Shown: in pieces, positions 43,508 to 54,110 of the stretch | Position numbering within the stretch: position 1 is the stretch's first letter | Layout: the number at the start of each line of letters is the position of its first letter | Source of the DNA: Spirometra erinaceieuropaei | Lineage: Eukaryota > Platyhelminthes > Cestoda > Diphyllobothriidea > Diphyllobothriidae | DNA length: 64,000 nucleotides | Direction: 5' to 3' | NCBI GenBank assembly: GCA_902702965.1 | Contig: CACRXP010000426.1 | Span: 292,723 to 356,722 of the forward strand | Translations under genes and position numbers: made by a program | The notes under the pieces: generated by a model | The model's database searches: none | Told to the model about the DNA's origin: nothing | Seen by the model: only the letters and a program-made list of their open reading frames with translations

Positions 43508-44345
43508 ACAGTAGGTGGGCTAACTCATGAAATGTCAACCGAAATTCCGAAATGCGTTTTCGTTTCGAAAAGATTAATTAAGTTGGGTTGTAAAACTAAT
43601 CAGTCCGCAGTATAATTCTATAATAATTCAGTTACCTCAGTATACCGGCTTTCGAACGAACTTTCTTCCGGTTGCATGCAAAAACTACACTCTGTTAAAA
43701 AAGTGGCTATTTCAGTGGCACGATTTTTCTCCTTGATTTTCGATTCACCTAAAAGTCCAATTATATTTCATGGAAAGCATGAACAAAAATATTCATTCTT
43801 CCGCTCATTCAGTAAAAATTTACGTCTTCTTCCAATTTTATACTCGACGAAAGGGTATAGTTCGGTTATCAAAATCTTTTCCAATTACTGAATAATTTTC
43901 AACCCGCTCTATCGTTACACTTGGATTCAGGTTTGCCAAACTACGAGCCGTAAATCTTCTGCATACGGAAAACCACACATTTCTCTACGGTAATAAACGA
44001 GGACGATACAGGGTTCATAAAATTACACATTGGATTTGAGCCATATTGCTAACTTTGCAAGCCACATTGGGAAATGCAGAGACATGACGATTTATGAACG
44101 GCCATTTCACGTTATTTAAAAGCCTCACAATTAGAAGCTTTTTCAAAACTGAATTATGTTCCTCCTTCGAGTATAACATTGAAAGAAGACGTAATTATCT
44201 ACCGAACGAGCGAAAGAATGAATATTTTTATGCATGTTTTCCATGATATATAATTGAACTTTTGGGGGCATCAAAAAACAAGGTGAAAATGCATGCTGCA
44301 TAAGTAGTCATGTTTTACAGAGTATAGTATTCGTTTGGAGCCGGA
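43508..44345. mobile_element. Foldback element FB4
   Basis: The left arm starts CAGTAGGTGGGCTAACTCAT and contains GGGTTGTAAAACTAATCAGT, GCCGGCTTTCGAACGAAC and TTGCATGCAAAAACTACACT. Reverse-complement blocks return at 44180-44345. The right arm is shorter than the left, ending near GGAGCCGGAAG, so it is probably truncated. No coding frame. Confidence 0.75.
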
Positions 44346-44669
44346 AGACAACCGGACTTTGAAACACATTCAACTCTGTCCAAAAAGGCTTTCAGATAAG
44401 AAAGCGATACAGCTGATGGGGCGTTTTATGAGTCCATCGGTTGTACGTCCAACTAATCTTGACTCAGAAGTATTTTTATGGATGTTTTGTCAGAATTTAG
44501 CGCAATCGGTAAAGTTGAAAATACGTTTCTAAGATAGTAGTATTGAAGTAGGGCATGTACAAGAGCTTGACGTACATTTGCAAATCAGATGGATAATACC
44601 TGTCAAATTTGTGGATCATCGGCAGGTGGTCTGATGAAAATATAATAGTGTGAGTGGAAAAGAGGGCGA
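44346..44669. other. Unassigned short stretch
   Basis: Nothing recognised. Confidence 0.4.
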
Positions 44670-44960
44670 CTGATCAAGCGCAGGAACCCTTTGTTTATTT
44701 TTCGGAGTTTTCAAACTAGTACGGGAGTCCGACGTCATAGAGAACAACAGTAATAGAAGATGTCACAATCCTACGGGGATCATTTATCGATCGTATTTCG
44801 CGCCTTACCTCTCCCCGTACTTGCACAGGTCCGACTGAACGCTTGCTCGAATGGTGCAACGGGGTGACAGGTTATCGCAAGCGATCGTCCGCACATTCGA
44901 AAAGCGCCACAACTTCAACTTCGCAGACGACCAGATAATTGTCCACACCGAAAGCACGAA
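44670..44960 (+). mobile_element. PLE-B copy 2, left part (inverted pseudo-LTR plus GIY-YIG)
   Basis: 44670-44780 on the - strand resembles the PLE-B pseudo-LTR (GACGTCGGACTCCCGTACTA, AATAAACAAAGG). From 44830 the + strand encodes EWCNGVTGY-type sequence and, in the frame from 44851, LSQAIVRTFEKRHNFNFADD and HTESTKSQES, the GIY-YIG C-terminal half. It breaks off near 44960 where PLE-A sequence begins and resumes at 45695. Confidence 0.6.
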
Positions 44961-45514
44961 GAGTCAAGAGTCGATTGAAGTCCAGACCGGAGGCCACCAT
45001 GAGGCGTCAAGTGATGAGACCAAAAGACCTACTGCCACGGCAAGGAACATCTAAAGTCGTTTACCGGATCTGGTGTAGTTGCGGACAAAGCAACTACGTC
45101 GGAGAAACCGGAAGACTGCTCCGGACGCGAATCGCCGAACACGTGGCAACTGTACGGAGAAATGACGCCAACTCTCAGGTCGCGGCCCATTCGACGAGAC
45201 CCGGCCACACATTCAAGTTCGATGAGGCCGAAATTCTCGCGAGAGGGGATAATCGGGTGAGCCGCGAGTTGCTTGAGTCATGGTTCACGGGAACTCAGTC
45301 TATCAACAAGTGCAACGACATTCCCACTCCACATTCTGTGCTGAGGCATAGACTGGCCAAAGCAATTGACCACTCGAGGAGCGTGCAAGCCGGTGAGCCA
45401 GATGGCCGAGCAATCATCACGCCAGCATCCAACACGGGTGATGAGATTTCAGCAATTCACAACTTGCATGCCGGCCATCAAGCAGTTAGCGCACCAGCGG
45501 GCAACAATCCTTGA
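44939..45514 (+). CDS. PLE-A GIY-YIG endonuclease domain (truncated open frame)
   Basis: A 191-codon uninterrupted frame. From about residue 22 it is PLE-A: MRRQVMRPKDLLPRQ (linker), VVYRIWCSCGQSNYVGETGR (GIY-YIG core with the YVGETG catalytic strand and an Arg two turns later), LRTRIAEHV, RRNDANSQVAAHSTRPGHTF, EILARGDNRVSRELLESWFT and SINKCNDIPTPHSVL. The Glu of LLESW is the likely metal-binding residue. The first ~20 residues come from the host PLE-B DNA, so the start codon is not the element's own. Without the RT it is not a functional PLE protein, but the nuclease fold looks intact. Confidence 0.7.
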   Translation: MSTPKARRVKSRLKSRPEATMRRQVMRPKDLLPRQGTSKVVYRIWCSCGQSNYVGETGRLLRTRIAEHVATVRRNDANSQVAAHSTRPGHTFKFDEAEILARGDNRVSRELLESWFTGTQSINKCNDIPTPHSVLRHRLAKAIDHSRSVQAGEPDGRAIITPASNTGDEISAIHNLHAGHQAVSAPAGNNP

Positions 45515-45690
45515 TGAAGGGAGCACGGTTAATTGCTGTAGGTATGCGGTGGCATGGCGACCGCATCCTATAAATACTGCGACTTCCTGTACATTAGCCA
45601 CCCTTTTCTGCTACTGTCTCTAATGATGGATTCAAGAGAGAATCCGAAACGTCAGGCGAATAAAGCCATTGCTCCAGCGATCGCTTTTTC
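44961..45690 (+). mobile_element. PLE-A copy 3, nested in PLE-B
   Basis: A 5'-truncated PLE-A with the best kept GIY-YIG of the family and a full 3' end (AATCCTTGATGAAGGGAGCA, ribozyme-like motif, GCTCCAGCGATCG). PLE-B sequence flanks it on both sides, so it inserted there later. Confidence 0.75.
45615..45658 (+). ncRNA. Hammerhead-like motif with mutated core (PLE-A copy 3)
   Basis: Stem I TGTCT/AGGCG, core CTAATGA (45620-45626; G5 to A), extra T, perfect stem II GGATTC (45628-45633) with GAATCC (45640-45645), GAAA, CGTC. The core change should abolish cleavage. Confidence 0.5.
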
Positions 45691-45694
45691 TTCT

Positions 45695-45940
45695 GATCAA
45701 TAGGATCTCAGTCAATCGACATATTGATCTGGCGCCAGTATACAAAGCCCACTGCAGTCACCTCCAGACCTTCATTTCTTGGCTACTGACCTTTTATAAC
45801 TGTCACTATTTTTGCTGTTGCCGCCATCGCTGTACTAATTCGAAAGCCCGGAATAATGAACACATAGTTCGCTTGTTCAATAATTTTTATTTTTCTTTAT
45901 TCACATGCACTACTGGAACTCGAGCATTCGCCACCATCTG
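45695..45940 (+). mobile_element. PLE-B copy 2, right part (C-terminus and pseudo-LTR)
   Basis: RISVNRHIDLAPVYKA followed by SHLQ continues the PLE-B GIY-YIG (compare VHRFIHLASAYRVLRSHLE at 34 kb). TTCGAAAGCCCGGAATAATG and TGGAACTCGAGCATTCGCC then match the PLE-B terminus at 34590-34680. It completes the element interrupted at 44960. Confidence 0.6.
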
Positions 45941-46749
45941 AGATAGCTGTGTCAATTAGGCATTGTTTTGTTAAGCGTCTCGAATTTCTTCCAGAATTAA
46001 GGGCTGACCTTAGAACAAAGTCCTTGGGACAAACCCGCCCAGGTTCATTTTGAAAGTTGGTGTAAGTACCTCAGACGAAATTCGTCATCCTTAGCAGAAT
46101 AGGTGTGTAATATTTCTTAAGTTGCCAACGGGCAGTCAGCAGTGAATTTTTATATAATGTTTTAAGAAACTGAGCTTGTGTCAAAGTTTGTACTTTCGGT
46201 TTCAAAAAGTTCACTAATGCCATGCATTATGGGTGGTCAAACTGGCGAAACGTGATGATTGGAACTCAGGTGACCAGTTTGCGGCATCTCGGACGCTGCG
46301 TGTTTTAATCCTCAACTTAACGCGTGACATAAAAGGCCTTTCTGATGCTTAATATATTTTTAAGTCAACTTCTTAACGAAGAGCATTCCAGTTTTTTGGC
46401 GAAACTCGACGTTACTCTGTAGACAGGCTATTTCCCACACTAAGTATTTGTTCGCGTTTTTTAGTAGAAGGGACCTGAAACTAAATTTTTTAGCCCACGT
46501 GATTCGCACGAGGCGAATTGTGATGAGAGTAAATTACAGTTCGAAAGAGAAAAGTGAAAAGCTCTTTCTCCCTTAAGAATTCCAAGCTACAAATCTGTGT
46601 ACTTTGATCCCTCGAAAACAGTAATAACACCAACAGGTCATCTGTTGTTTCGAAACAAACTCCCGCCTCCCCCATAGTTTCAAAGAGATTTGAACATCCG
46701 CTCAGTCGATTGGGATTGTCTTGCAAGATACTTCGATGCCAACGCAATG
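45941..46749. other. Unassigned intergenic stretch
   Basis: Nothing recognised. Confidence 0.4.
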
Positions 46750-47690
46750 ACTGACATTGCAGATTTTGTGTCGTTAGGAAATATGAAGGTTGCTTTCCTC
46801 CTAAATGCTATAAACCGAGCACATCCGCTGATCAAATTCATCCTGGAGATGGAATCAGCCGGTTAGCTTCCTTTCTTAGTTGTCCTTCTAAACAGGAGAT
46901 CTGACCATGGCATCCGAATGAACGTCTACTGGAAGAAAACCTGGTCTGGACTTCGCTAGTTTCGTACCTGTCCAACAAAAACGAAATCCAGTCAGGTGTT
47001 TGGCACAAAGGGCTAGAAAAATTTGTTCAACAGATATTATCTAGGAGGAATTTAGAAAAATCTAGGATTTGCTACGCGAAAACGGGTATTCTGACAGGTT
47101 CATTGCAAATAACCTTGCCGAACGACCCGCAAAACCCACCACACTAACCGCCGAGAAGAAAAAGTTGTTCCTCAAAGTCCCTTTCGAAGGAGACGCTGCG
47201 AGTGAACTCCTAAGAAGACGCCTTGAGCAAACTGTCTCGGGAACCTTCCCAGCAGCAAGGGTTCGCATATCATTCTCTACTAATCCTATTTTACGCGAAG
47301 AAGGCAAGGATAGGCTGCCACCTAAGACCGCCTTAACGTGCATCTACTCATCCACTTGCTCCTGTGGAGTAGGTTATATTGGTCGTACGAATCGGTGCCT
47401 TTCCAAAAGAATACGAGAGCACCTTCCCGCATGGCTGGCAAAAGTGAAACTAGGAGAATAGACAGCGCCATCCTTGAGCATGCAGTAGATTCAGGGCATC
47501 GTGTGGACCCCGCTGAAGTATTTCGTGTGATTTATAAGGTAACCTCAACCTACTCTAAGATACTGGGCCAGCGTTTTTTAGAGGCGACAGAGGTGGCCGC
47601 CATCAGGTTACGAAAATCGACCATATGCGCCCAGAAGAACCTCTTTCAGGCTCCGCGCTTACCATGGTCAAAGATCGACTAATCACATAC
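46750..47690 (+). pseudogene. PLE-C: RT C-terminus and GIY-YIG, frameshifted
   Basis: A third Penelope-like family. 46785-46960 gives LLNAINRAHPLIKFILEME and NRRSDHGIRMNVYWKKTW (RT thumb side) with stops. 47069-47461 is one open frame: LRENGYSDRFI, TFPAARVRISFSTNPILR, CIYSSTCSCGVGYIGRTNRC and SKRIREHLPAWLAK, a clear GIY-YIG (GYIGRT with Arg and the HLPAWL helix). A frameshift at about 47440-47460 moves the rest (RRIDSAILEHAVDSGH, AEVFRVIYK, AIRLRKSTICAQKNLFQAPR) to the frame at 47338-47682. Five-prime RT is absent. Confidence 0.8.
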
Positions 47691-47934
47691 GAATTTCTGC
47701 GCCCTTTCGGTCTTGCCTAGCCTGTATTTTAAAGCCAACTTTTCATATAACAGTATTGGCCCGACGAGAAGTTATCGAAAGCAACGTTCGCCCGCCACTT
47801 TGTTTTCTGAATATAGCTATGGGGATTTTCACAACTCTAAAATATGAACCTCTAGCAGCCCCAGTCCTTCTAACAGCTCCTGCGTCGGATCCCCAAACAC
47901 CACCGGCTTCAGTCTTCTCGGTCCTCCAAAAGGA
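47691..47934. other. Unassigned stretch before the gap
   Basis: Probably PLE-C 3' flank; no motif. Confidence 0.35.
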
Positions 47935-48132
47935 NNNNNNNNNNNNNNNNNNNNNNNNNNNNNNNNNNNNNNNNNNNNNNNNNNNNNNNNNNNNNNNNNN
48001 NNNNNNNNNNNNNNNNNNNNNNNNNNNNNNNNNNNNNNNNNNNNNNNNNNNNNNNNNNNNNNNNNNNNNNNNNNNNNNNNNNNNNNNNNNNNNNNNNNNN
48101 NNNNNNNNNNNNNNNNNNNNNNNNNNNNNNNN
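47935..48132. other. Assembly gap (198 N)
   Basis: Run of N. The second tRNA-bearing TIR unit starts inside it. Confidence 0.95.
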
Positions 48133-48266
48133 AATGTGATTAAACTCGCGTCGTCCGGCGGGGCCTCGTAGCTCAGGTGGTTAGAGCGTTGGCTGCGCTA
48201 AAGCCTTCCCCTTACTGCGTGGGTTCGAATCCCACCGAGGCGCCGAGTTTTTCACGGTTGGGTCAA
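48125..48266 (+). mobile_element. tRNA-bearing TIR unit (copy 2)
   Basis: From AATGTGATTAAACTCGCG (48133) to CACGGTTGGGTCAA (48253-48266) it repeats the 142-bp unit at 4809-4950 in the opposite orientation. The first ~8 bp of the left TIR fall in the N run. Flanks beyond the TIRs differ from copy 1 apart from a few bases, so the TIRs mark the ends. Confidence 0.65.
48162..48242 (+). tRNA. tRNA-like gene or pseudogene inside a TIR unit (copy 2)
   Basis: GGCCTCG at the start pairs with CGAGGC at the end (6 bp plus mismatch at 1:72). A box TAGCTCAGGTGG, D stem GCTC/GAGC, T arm GTGGG-TTCGAAT-CCCAC. The anticodon arm is irregular, as in copy 1 (GGCT GCGCTAA AGCC), followed by a long variable segment. 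Copy 2 has the intact CTCGTAG where copy 1 has CTCTTAG. Isotype not assigned. Confidence 0.45.
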
Positions 48267-50332
48267 TATGAATTATTCAAAATCTGCCAAAACATCAATG
48301 AATTGCCATTTCTGACTTTTTTAGCCCTCATCATTTTAGCAGTTCTGATTCATTATGTAGAAGCCTCAGAAATCAATAGAAAACAGACACCCTACTTCAG
48401 TACTCACTCTCCTTGAGCGATCTTCAAATGGGTGACTGGAAGGATTTTAAACCGTAAGCCAGGATACCATCCCATATGTGTGTTAGCAGCCCAAGCCTCA
48501 TTTAGTAACTGCTTTTTATCCGAAGACAGGCTTTAATAAATTTGTCGATATTTTCTGAAATTTGGCATTCATTGTAGTCTCCTGAGTTATTCTATTGATT
48601 TGCTATTGAGAACTCTGCAAGAATTGAGTGGATGTTGCAAACTGTAGGTACTACTCCCAGATCTCTTGTACAGAAAGGTGGAGGAGATTCTGCGCTAGGA
48701 GGCACTGTTCAGTTAAATGCCAAAACCCGAACTATCACAGAGATTCAAGGGGAAGGCAACCAAAAGGTTGGTCTGAGTGTGAAAAGCGATATGAATTTAC
48801 TGAAGGAGTGATTTCACAGGCGAACGCCCGAATTTTGACCCCAAATATCGTAAGTGAATAGTAAGCTAAAAGGCCTTGCTTTCAGCCAAGAAGATACTCT
48901 TGTCCAGAAGTGACGTCAGCAAACACTTGGTACATTAAAATGAACGTTTCCGATTTATCAGCCGTGAATAGTCAGTGATAGCCCAAATCTAGGTGCCGGT
49001 TCAATATCGAATTCAGTTTCCCACTGAGTACTTAAGTCTAATGCCCTATCCACCTGAGCCCTACATCGACCAGACTTGACTGCTTGATGACCTACTTGGC
49101 GCCAACACTCGAGTTTTTCTACCGCTGCCTGATAGGTAGTCAATTACTGTTGGCAGAATTACTTGCACTAGACATCATTCAGCCGCATTCTGGGTGGATT
49201 TGAGACTCAGAACTCCAAAACACAATGAGAAAAGGCCCTTTTTTGCATGCAATCCGGATACATCGATGAATCTCACACTTACCTGACTTCATAGTCCTTT
49301 ATGCAATCTACATCCTGACAATGGTCAGTCTAATCGGACAAGCTGCCTGGAAACAGAGAACAGGATCCGACATTGAATCGTTTCCTTGACCCTGTCGATT
49401 CCCAAATCTTCCTGCTAACTAATGTACATGAGGTTAATAAGCCTTACATATTAAAACGTCTTCTATCACTCTTTAAAACGTCGCTGATATCGTCTCAGTA
49501 GCTTGACGGGGTTTCCTGTAGGTCGCAGGTCAAAATTTTCCATAAAACACAAAATCTAACCATTACATTTAGCAACCCGCCGCAGCCATGACCCGTCGGT
49601 GCCCGCTGGGTTTCATCCTTAATCGAAGTAAACCCTATAACGTTCTGTGTGTATTTGCTTACTTTATCCTGAGCGCAGAGCGTTTGATGAATTTAAATAA
49701 CTTCGTCAGGTTAATCTACAAAACGCAACGTTTTCTTTTTTCATGCCTAATAAAAAATGATCAAAATAGGCCCGCCAAGTTGTGGCCTTGCTATGGCATT
49801 CCTATTCGATCTGTGATGACCATTATTCAGTCACTAGGCGTGTTTCTCATACAGGCTGAATAGCTCAGATCTTGAAATCACAGTGGAGCTTACCATTCTG
49901 CCCGTTCATTTTTTTCATCCGTGTAGGCTTTTTCAAGGGTGGTATGTAGTTTCTCTACCCAGGCGGAACGGAAGTCACACGCAGGGCTCATTTGTGAAGG
50001 CTGTCATTCTGCTCGTACTCCACCTGGTAGAAAACTCTCATTCTCTGCTGCCCTCAGCCATCGCACCCGGTTGGTCGACAACTCTTAACTTTGTGGAACA
50101 TAATTTTGAATCAAAAATGTCCACTGGGACTGAGACCTCCGCCCCCCCCCCAGGCAGCATTTTTAGCGCATTTCAAACTGTTCATGTGAAAAATGAGTGC
50201 GACTGTCACGATAAAGGCATACTTCATACTTTGGACGTCGCAAATAACCAGATTCACCACTGCTCTACGGGGTGAACGCAGTCGTGGCTTCCTTGTGAAT
50301 TTGTATTCGGTAAAGCAGACACATGTGCGTTG

Positions 50333-50334
<2 letters not shown>
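48267..50334. other. Unassigned intergenic stretch
   Basis: No gene recognised. 48990-49070 on the - strand (GGGCTCAGGTGGATAGGGC) resembles a decayed tRNA or SINE head, with a poor B box. Confidence 0.4.

Positions 50335-50392
<58 letters not shown>
50335..50392 (+). repeat. (CT)n microsatellite
   Basis: About 28 uninterrupted CT units. Confidence 0.95.
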
Positions 50393-50394
<2 letters not shown>

Positions 50395-50649
50395 TCCTAC
50401 ACAGCGCACTGAATCGCGGCAGCAAGATAAAGACAATGGTAGACGAAATTGCTGACAATTCTAAATAACCAATCTACGAGTGTCACCAATGATCTAGCCC
50501 CTAACTGCTCACTTACCGGATTTGGCCAGGTTTGGTCCTGCAGCCCCACTTGATCGATACCATATGGTTGGCTTTTAAAAAATCTTAATAGATGCGAATA
50601 CGTCGACTTTACAAATGTCACGTATTTGCATCTTCCTTACCATTTTGAT

Positions 50650-51275
50650 CTAGCGAGTGACTGTGCCACGGGGAGGGGGGAGGAGTGCTTATACGCCAGC
50701 CTCGGTTACTTCAGGTATCAGTTCACACGCGCTCCCCTGCGCGTGCTTCGAACCCTGCTTATCTCAACCCAAAAAGCGGCTAACTAGACTGGCCAGTTGA
50801 ATTGTTCTGATGGTGTGTAACTCCATCGGTTTCACCACAGTGGCCATACGCTGTGCATTACCACGCGTTTTCTTCCCTGGCCTTCCATTTGTGATTGTGC
50901 CTTCGTCTTCTTAATTCAGCAAGTGGCTGTGTCGCGGGGAGAGTGTGAACACGCCACCTTCCCGCGATTCCCCGCACGTGCTTCGAGCTCTGTTTGCGCT
51001 CTCTTTACCTTCCTAATCCAGTGAGTGGCTAGTTGAATTGTTCGGACGGTGTGGTACTCCATCGGTTCCACCAAGGTGGCCATACACTGCGCATTACCAC
51101 GCGGTTCCCTCGTGGCCTTCCAGTTGTGTTTACCCAGCCCATATCCTCTTAATCCAGCAAGTGGCTGCGTCGGGCGGGAGGATTATGTCCGCATCACCTT
51201 CAAGCGCTTCCCTGCGTGTGCTTCGTGCTCTGCTTGGGCTCTCTCTCCTTCACTAATCCAGTGAGTGGCCAAGTT
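50650..51275 (+). repeat. Tandem repeat, ~2.4 units of 240-265 bp
   Basis: GTGACTGTGCCACGGGGAG (50658), GTGGCTGTGTCGCGGGGAG (50923) and GTGGCTGCGTCGGGCGGGAG (51161) start successive units. Each contains CTTCGARCYCTG, TAATCCAGTGAGTGGC, TGAATTGTTCGGACGGTG, ACTCCATCGGTT and GGCCATACRCTGYGCATTACC. Non-coding and satellite-like. Confidence 0.8.
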
Positions 51276-51695
51276 AGGTATGTTATCTAATACCGTTTTA
51301 GTAAGTCAACCATAGGGTATCAATCGGATTTAATTCAGAAAGACCGGATATGAATGGAATAGGGTACGGACATGCTGCCAGTCGGTTTCCTCGTACTTTC
51401 GTTCAGGCCTTTGTGTGCTAGTCAACATCTGTTTGGGCCTAGGGATGTAGACACTAAGTGCAACTCAACTCCAAGCTGGAAATGAGTCATTGGCGCTCAG
51501 GCAGCATTGGCTGACGTAGTTAAAATTCGATGAACGAGTAATTGCCAACTAAATATACAAACTTCTCTGACAGACGGTTGGAATATGATGGACAGGACTG
51601 TTCATGAACTCGATCGCCCAAGTGTCACAGGTTGACAGAATAGCCTTGCAAAGACAGTGTCAGTCATAAGCGAGCTCGTGGAAGCCGGTGGTAAG
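51276..51695. other. Unassigned intergenic stretch
   Basis: Nothing recognised. Confidence 0.4.
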
Positions 51696-51948
51696 GTGTA
51701 TTTATGTGGTCCTACCTGACGGACACAATAGTGTTGGGGTCAGGGATAGGGTTAGAGTCAGGGGTTAGGGTTAGTGGTTGGGGCACCTATTCCTTAGCCA
51801 CTCAAAGTACAACCGCGCATTACCAATAGCTTTTCTTTTGCATACAATTACTTGACCTCGTCGCCTGTGCGTTCCCGGTCCCACCTGTAAAAACCACCAT
51901 TACCATCGGTCCCGTATTACAGGTGGGGCTGCATAACCACATTTGACC
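51696..51948 (+). mobile_element. TIR element with telomere-like core (T2)
   Basis: Left end TTTATGTGGTCCTACCTGA against the complement of the right end (GGTTATGCAGCCCCACCTG). Core AGGGTTAG-type repeats at 51735-51780, then the family block CACTCAAAGTACAACCGCG through TTGACCTCGTCGCCTGTGCG. Same family as T1 and T3. Confidence 0.65.
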
Positions 51949-52543
51949 GCCGGCTGGACAACGAAACTCCAAGTAGGGGGTGAGAGGAGGCTGTTGAGCA
52001 CCCCAAGGACCGATCCCTCTTAGTCCGCACCAATAGCACAGAAAGCTGTGCCATAATTTAAACTGATTGCAGACACTTAGACGAATGGTTGAAAGAGTTC
52101 GGTTGCAGAAGCAGACGCCTATTGCGCGTACCCTTGCTAAATTCCGTTCATGGAAAAACAAGACTCTAGTGACCGATGTGATGCTTTATTTGAAAGATTG
52201 TTGAGTAATATGGACTGACGAAACGCGGTTAGCCTACTGACACTGACACAGACGATGAAATTTACTTCACACCAACTACAGTGCAATAGAAGATTATTGC
52301 ACACCTGGGGGGTAACATAGACAGATGGCATCAGATGCTAAGAGGACGCCAGTTATCAAGCCTAACTGGACTGGAGAAGTATTTGTAGCAGGAGGGCGAT
52401 ACGACTTCACATGAAATTAGAATTATTGAGCTATATGAGGAGATTAGCGGGGATGAGTCCCTCCGTAACCGGCGTAACCACTAAACAGGGATCCAGTATG
52501 CGGGTGTTTGCTTGAGACGAGGACTGGTCGCATACAGGAATAG
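51949..52543. other. Unassigned intergenic stretch
   Basis: Nothing recognised. Confidence 0.4.
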
Positions 52544-52691
52544 GCTACAGGTGGCATTGCGATAAATTCCAAGGGATTTCCTGCTTCAGTGTCCTGACGA
52601 CAATAACACAGATCCTAACCCTCCTGAATCTATTCATAACACCAGCCCTAACCCCAATCCTGCTGGAAAGAAGCTCAAGAACACCTGTAAC
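52544..52691. mobile_element. Possible third TIR unit with CCCTAA-like core (T5)
   Basis: GCTACAGGTGGCATTG on the left faces the complement of the right end (GTTACAGGTGTTCTTG). The interior has ATCCTAACCCTCC and GCCCTAACCCCAATCC. The TIRs are short and imperfect. Confidence 0.4.
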
Positions 52692-52879
52692 AGGGGATTA
52701 TATATTCCCGTTCCCTATCCGAAAATCCAATAAGGGAGAACATCTGTCCAACGTTAAATGCCTCAGCATGGCCCTGATCGACACCCGGAGGCAGAGGAAC
52801 ACTTTATTTGCTGGCTGACTGGTTGCCCAGCACTTAAAGGGTGATTGCCCAGGCGAATGCAGGGCTGTGTGTCATCCTC

Positions 52880-53345
52880 CCAGGGCCCCAAGGTTTGCGA
52901 GCGTCCGCTATGCTATGATCAGTAACCCATGGCCCAGGAGTACGCTGGCAGTTTTCTGACACCTGGTTGCCTGCCGGTAGATGTGCTTGCGTTCCCGCTA
53001 GGCATACAGGACATGTGTATTGGGTGCGCAGTCATTCACGTATTTTCTGTTATTGTTGATCTTGGTCAAAATCCTGGTCAAGTATTTGTTGTGGACCAGG
53101 GGGTGTGGTGACACGCCTAGGTGCGGGTCCGGCAGTGCCTGCGCCCTCTCCGGCCTTCGGTCTTCTCGAATTTGTCTTGACACCGGGTCCAGGTAGGGAG
53201 CGGGGAGGAGAGAGTGCGGTAGATGCTGCGCAAGTCTACTATCACGATAAACTATTTCACGCGCAAGTCACCGTGCCTGCTGCACCTTGTTGTGGGGCAC
53301 ACGGTGGACATCATCGGATGCGACGCTCGAACTATCGTAGTTGTC
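52880..53345 (+). mobile_element. Repeat sharing the LINE 3' tail (copy D)
   Basis: Head CTGGCAGTTTTCTGACACCT and TGCGTTCCCGCTAGGCATAC, then AAATCCTGGTCAAGTATTTG, GGACCAGGGGGTGTGGTG and CGGTGGACATCATCGGATGC. The tail is closest to the LINE terminus at 16.7 kb. No coding frame. Confidence 0.7.
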
Positions 53346-53699
53346 AACCAGTCGATCAAGGTTATGCCATAGTGAACTGTTAAATTAATGAGAACGAGTG
53401 ATGGAAGTAGGAGGCACTGAAGTCAAATGTGCAAAGTTTCGCGCTCCATTATCAGTTTGGTCGTTTTCTTCGTCATTGTGTTGTGGTCGAGTTTCGCATT
53501 TGAAAACGCAAACTGGGAGTAATTTTCGAGAGGGCGGAGCTTTTGGCTACTTGTGTAGCAAGCAGAACTTTTCATCGTTACGTCAAAGCTAGGGGATATC
53601 GACCCAGACGGTAACCAATATTCTTATTTATTGTCCTCCTGGGCCTGAAGTTGCCTGAAGCGAAATTCACGATGTAAAAACGCGTAAACTGGTGGCTGA
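53346..53699. other. Unassigned stretch
   Basis: Nothing recognised. Confidence 0.4.
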
Positions 53700-54110
53700 A
53701 ACGTCAATCACACCATGGGTGCTCACCCTTGTAACGGATGGGAGGACGCTTTGTAACCAGCAGTGTACTTTTGTCAGAGTGCCCCTCCACTGGGTCAAGT
53801 GGCACATGCGTTGGGCAAACACGGATCCAGATCGGAGCACGGCAGGCATTATTGGGGATGTACGCCAATAACTAATGCCGCACATGGACGGACTGTTGGG
53901 GCACACCTAGGCGCAGTTTCGCGCTACATTAACAGTTTGCGCTTAATCTCACCTCCGGTCTTCTTGACTCTGCCTTGACATCCGGACCAGGCGAGTGAGG
54001 AAGGAGAGATGGCGGTAGACGCCGCGTCAGTCTACTAACACCTCGTTGTCCCTGCGCACGTCATGCTGTAAGACACACGGTATACACCGTCGGATTTGAC
54101 TGTTGAACTG
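53700..54110 (+). mobile_element. Repeat sharing the LINE 3' tail (copy E)
   Basis: Head GCACGGCAGGCATTATTGGG resembles the head of the 26.2-kb copy. Tail CTCCGGTCTTCTTGACTCTG and CACACGGTATACACCGTCGG is shortened and diverged. Confidence 0.5.

Noticed and set aside
48990..49070. tRNA gene on the - strand
   Set aside because: The A-box-like part is fair but the T arm and acceptor do not pair; at most a decayed SINE head.
50111..50458. Arg-Glu repeat frame on the - strand
   Set aside because: Translation of the (CT)n tract.
53690..53725. GCTGAAACGTCAATC as a hammerhead 3' part
   Set aside because: No core or stem II upstream; the match is a common short string.
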